DNA of 62,144 nt. It comes from Paenibacillus massiliensis 2301065 = DSM 16942 (GTDB lineage: Bacteria > Bacillota > Bacilli > Paenibacillales > Paenibacillaceae). Made by a program: the position numbers and the translations under genes. The stretch is from NCBI RefSeq assembly GCF_000377505.1, contig NZ_KB898208.1, positions 1 through 62,144 on the forward strand. Reading direction: 5' to 3'. Every line of letters begins with the position of its first letter. Positions within the stretch are counted from its first letter, which is position 1. Below the pieces are notes generated by a model. It did no database searches, was not told the DNA's origin, and worked only from the letters and a program-made list of their open reading frames with translations. Below, piece by piece: positions 60,608 to 62,144 of the stretch.

Positions 60608-61783
60608 ATGACCAACTTACCACGAGTTCGAACTTCTGACCCCAATGGCATTGTGTATCATGATGAATTTTTGAATATTGATTTTGGATTAATCCCTACA
60701 GGTGGAAATAGAACCGCGCATGCGCCATCCTTGATTGAAACAGCAGACGGGGGCTTGCTCTGTGCCTGGTTTGCCGGCAGCTTTGAAGGTAGTGGAGATA
60801 TTTCGATCGTCGTATCCAAGCTTGATCCTGACACACAAGTGTGGTCTATTCCTGTAACCGTATCCAAAGGTGAGGATCGTAGTGAGCAAAATCCGGCATT
60901 ATTTAGATCACCTGAAGGCCCGATTTGGTTGATTTATACCTCACAACTGAGCCGCCAAGAAGGCAAAGACAATATGCAGTTCACCTCCATTATTATGGTG
61001 CAAAAATCAAATGATGAGGGTCAGACATGGGGCGAGCCTGAAGTACTCTTTTCCGAAGAAGGTACGTTCTCGCGCCAAGAGATTCAAATTCTGAGCAATG
61101 GGCGCTGGCTGTTTGCAACCTGGCTGTGTGAAGATTCAGCAGAAGGGTTGACCAATGATCCAACGGAATTCCGTGTGTCTGATGACCAAGGTCAAACATG
61201 GAAGAAAGTCAGAATGCCAGACAGCAATGGCCGTGTTCATGCGAATGTATTGGAAGTGGAACCTGGGCATTTGGTTGCCTTTATGCGCAGCCGCTTTGCA
61301 GACAATGTCTACTTTAGTGAGTCACACGATTATGGCGATTCTTGGTCTGTACCGTCAAAAACCGTGCTACCGAATAATAATGCGAGTATTAGTGCCATCA
61401 AGCTCCAATCCGGTGAAATTGCACTGGCCTATAATGTAAACGCTGCCCGTAATCCGGAGTTCGGAAAGGTGGCATGGCCTGGTCTGAGAAATCCGGTGGC
61501 TGTGTCGATCTCTGAGGATTTTGGACAAACGTGGCCAGTTGGCCGTGTATTCGAAGCGGCAGAAGGATACATTGGTGTAGAAAACAAGACAAACAATTCA
61601 CAACATGAATATCCAACATTGTACCAGACGAAGGATGGATTATTGCATCTCGTATATGCATATAAAAATAGAGTGTGTGTCAAATATGTACGTTTCTCTG
61701 TCGGTGATGTGTTTGGTGAAAAGCGTGAGGCGGACGGTGTTTACAACCCTACATCAGGTGAGGGCGTTGAAGCTTCAGAATAA
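60608..61783 (+). CDS. Sialidase-like beta-propeller hydrolase, no signal peptide
   Basis: The 391-residue protein is a BNR/Asp-box beta-propeller of the predicted-neuraminidase group. Four Asp boxes are visible: SNDEGQTW, SDDQGQTW, SHDYGDSW and SEDFGQTW, with an N-terminal RTAHAPSLIE arginine motif. The N terminus has no signal peptide, so the enzyme should act in the cytosol on an imported glycoside, unlike secreted sialidases. GGAGGGA precedes the ATG at 60608. The substrate is unknown; a 2-keto-3-deoxy sugar acid glycoside is suggested by the neighbours. Confidence 0.8.
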   Translation: MTNLPRVRTSDPNGIVYHDEFLNIDFGLIPTGGNRTAHAPSLIETADGGLLCAWFAGSFEGSGDISIVVSKLDPDTQVWSIPVTVSKGEDRSEQNPALFRSPEGPIWLIYTSQLSRQEGKDNMQFTSIIMVQKSNDEGQTWGEPEVLFSEEGTFSRQEIQILSNGRWLFATWLCEDSAEGLTNDPTEFRVSDDQGQTWKKVRMPDSNGRVHANVLEVEPGHLVAFMRSRFADNVYFSESHDYGDSWSVPSKTVLPNNNASISAIKLQSGEIALAYNVNAARNPEFGKVAWPGLRNPVAVSISEDFGQTWPVGRVFEAAEGYIGVENKTNNSQHEYPTLYQTKDGLLHLVYAYKNRVCVKYVRFSVGDVFGEKREADGVYNPTSGEGVEASE

Positions 61784-61850
61784 GCACCGGATACAGCATT
61801 ACGTAACAGCTTAGAGCAGATGGTCATCAAAAAGAAACCCACAGCCACTA

Positions 61851-62144
61851 TGGTCAAGACCCCATTTAGTGGACATTGAAAAAACACCTAAGCTAGAAAC
61901 TGGCGTCGGTACTCTACCGGCGTCAGTTTGTTTAATTTACGCTGTGGTCGTCTTCGGTTGTAAAAACGTATGTATTTCTCAATTCGTCTTTGTGCCTCTG
62001 CCAGATTTCGTATATCATAGGGATAGAGTCCTTCCGTTTTGAGATGCGAGAAGAAACTCTCCATGGAGGCGTTGTCTAGGCAATTGCCCCGGCGAGACAT
62101 GCTGATTTGGGCGCCAACCTTTGGCAGCATGTCGTGGTAAGCAT
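61851..62144 (-). mobile_element. IS3-family insertion sequence, one end (partial)
   Basis: The transposase end and the probable terminal repeat (TGGTCAAGACCCCATTTAGT near 61851-61870) mark one end of an IS3-family element that continues past the window. It lies 67 bp after the sialidase-like gene. Confidence 0.75.
61888..62144 (-). CDS. IS3-family transposase OrfB, C-terminal part (runs off the window)
   Basis: The last 85 or so residues of the DDE integrase core are present. SRRGNCLDNASMESFF contains the conserved region leading to the catalytic Glu in FFSHLKTE, followed by IRFYNRRRPQRKLNKLTPVEY, the typical OrfB end. The reading frame stays open to the window edge, so the gene is cut by the window rather than broken. 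Confidence 0.92.
   Translation of the reverse strand, partial: AYHDMLPKVGAQISMSRRGNCLDNASMESFFSHLKTEGLYPYDIRNLAEAQRRIEKYIRFYNRRRPQRKLNKLTPVEYRRQFLA

Noticed and set aside
60590..60608. TTG start for the sialidase-like gene
   Set aside because: The TTG overlaps the GGAGGGA ribosome site, and ATG 60608 is at the right distance.

Overview
The window looks like chromosome from a Paenibacillus-type Firmicute. The reasons are the Bacillus-like gene orders (hprK-lgt-ppaX, his operon, trxB/rapZ/yvcK/whiA, cggR-gapA-pgk-tpiA-gpmI-eno, secG-rnr-smpB-ssrA), strong AGGAGG ribosome binding sites, several TTG/GTG starts, many T-tailed hairpin terminators and moderate GC content. About 56 protein genes, a 23S rRNA 3' end, nine tRNAs and tmRNA are supported.

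Layout. 1-1003: end of an rrn operon running straight into eight tRNA genes (no 5S in between). 1063-8450: PucR-type regulator, an MsmX/UgpC-type sugar ATPase, the HPr kinase operon (hprK-lgt-ppaX-yvoF) and a membrane acyltransferase. 8887-17863: complete histidine operon hisZGDBHAFI, then hisJ and a PRPP synthetase. 18148-25451: yvcD, trxB, glcK, rapZ, yvcK, whiA and an HPr-family gene at the usual crh position. 25736-28909: two secreted proteins, then clpP and tRNA-Arg on the minus strand. 29230-36714: CggR-controlled glycolytic operon with a recognisable tandem operator. 36839-39198: three minus-strand genes of minor or unknown function. 39379-43555: peptide ABC transporter lacking ATPase genes. 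43859-48771: secG, rnr, smpB, ssrA.

48695-49833 is a small insertion scar. The last 79 bp of ssrA are repeated 1060 bp downstream, and between the copies lies an AbrB-type antitoxin/Doc toxin pair whose toxin has lost the catalytic Fic-motif histidine. After a DUF896 gene with a 13-nt tandem repeat comes an AT-richer, foreign-looking block (51.0-61.8 kb) ended by an IS3-family element that runs off the window.

That block is the most interesting part. It encodes an SLC13-type divalent-anion permease, an alpha/beta hydrolase, a PrpR-like regulator without the sigma-54 contact motif, a DUF1537 four-carbon acid-sugar kinase, an iron-dependent alcohol dehydrogenase, a DapA/NanA-family lyase, a PdxA2-type dehydrogenase, a YhcH-family protein and a cytosolic sialidase-like beta-propeller. 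Together these could form a pathway for a 2-keto-3-deoxy aldaric acid. Import of a dicarboxylate, glycoside cleavage, anomer conversion, aldol cleavage to pyruvate plus a four-carbon uronate, reduction to threonate, phosphorylation, and oxidative decarboxylation to dihydroxyacetone phosphate would use every enzyme. The plant pectin sugar Dha (3-deoxy-D-lyxo-2-heptulosaric acid) would give D-threonate by this route, which is the known substrate class of the kinase/PdxA2 pair. This is inference from gene content and stereochemistry, not a demonstrated function.
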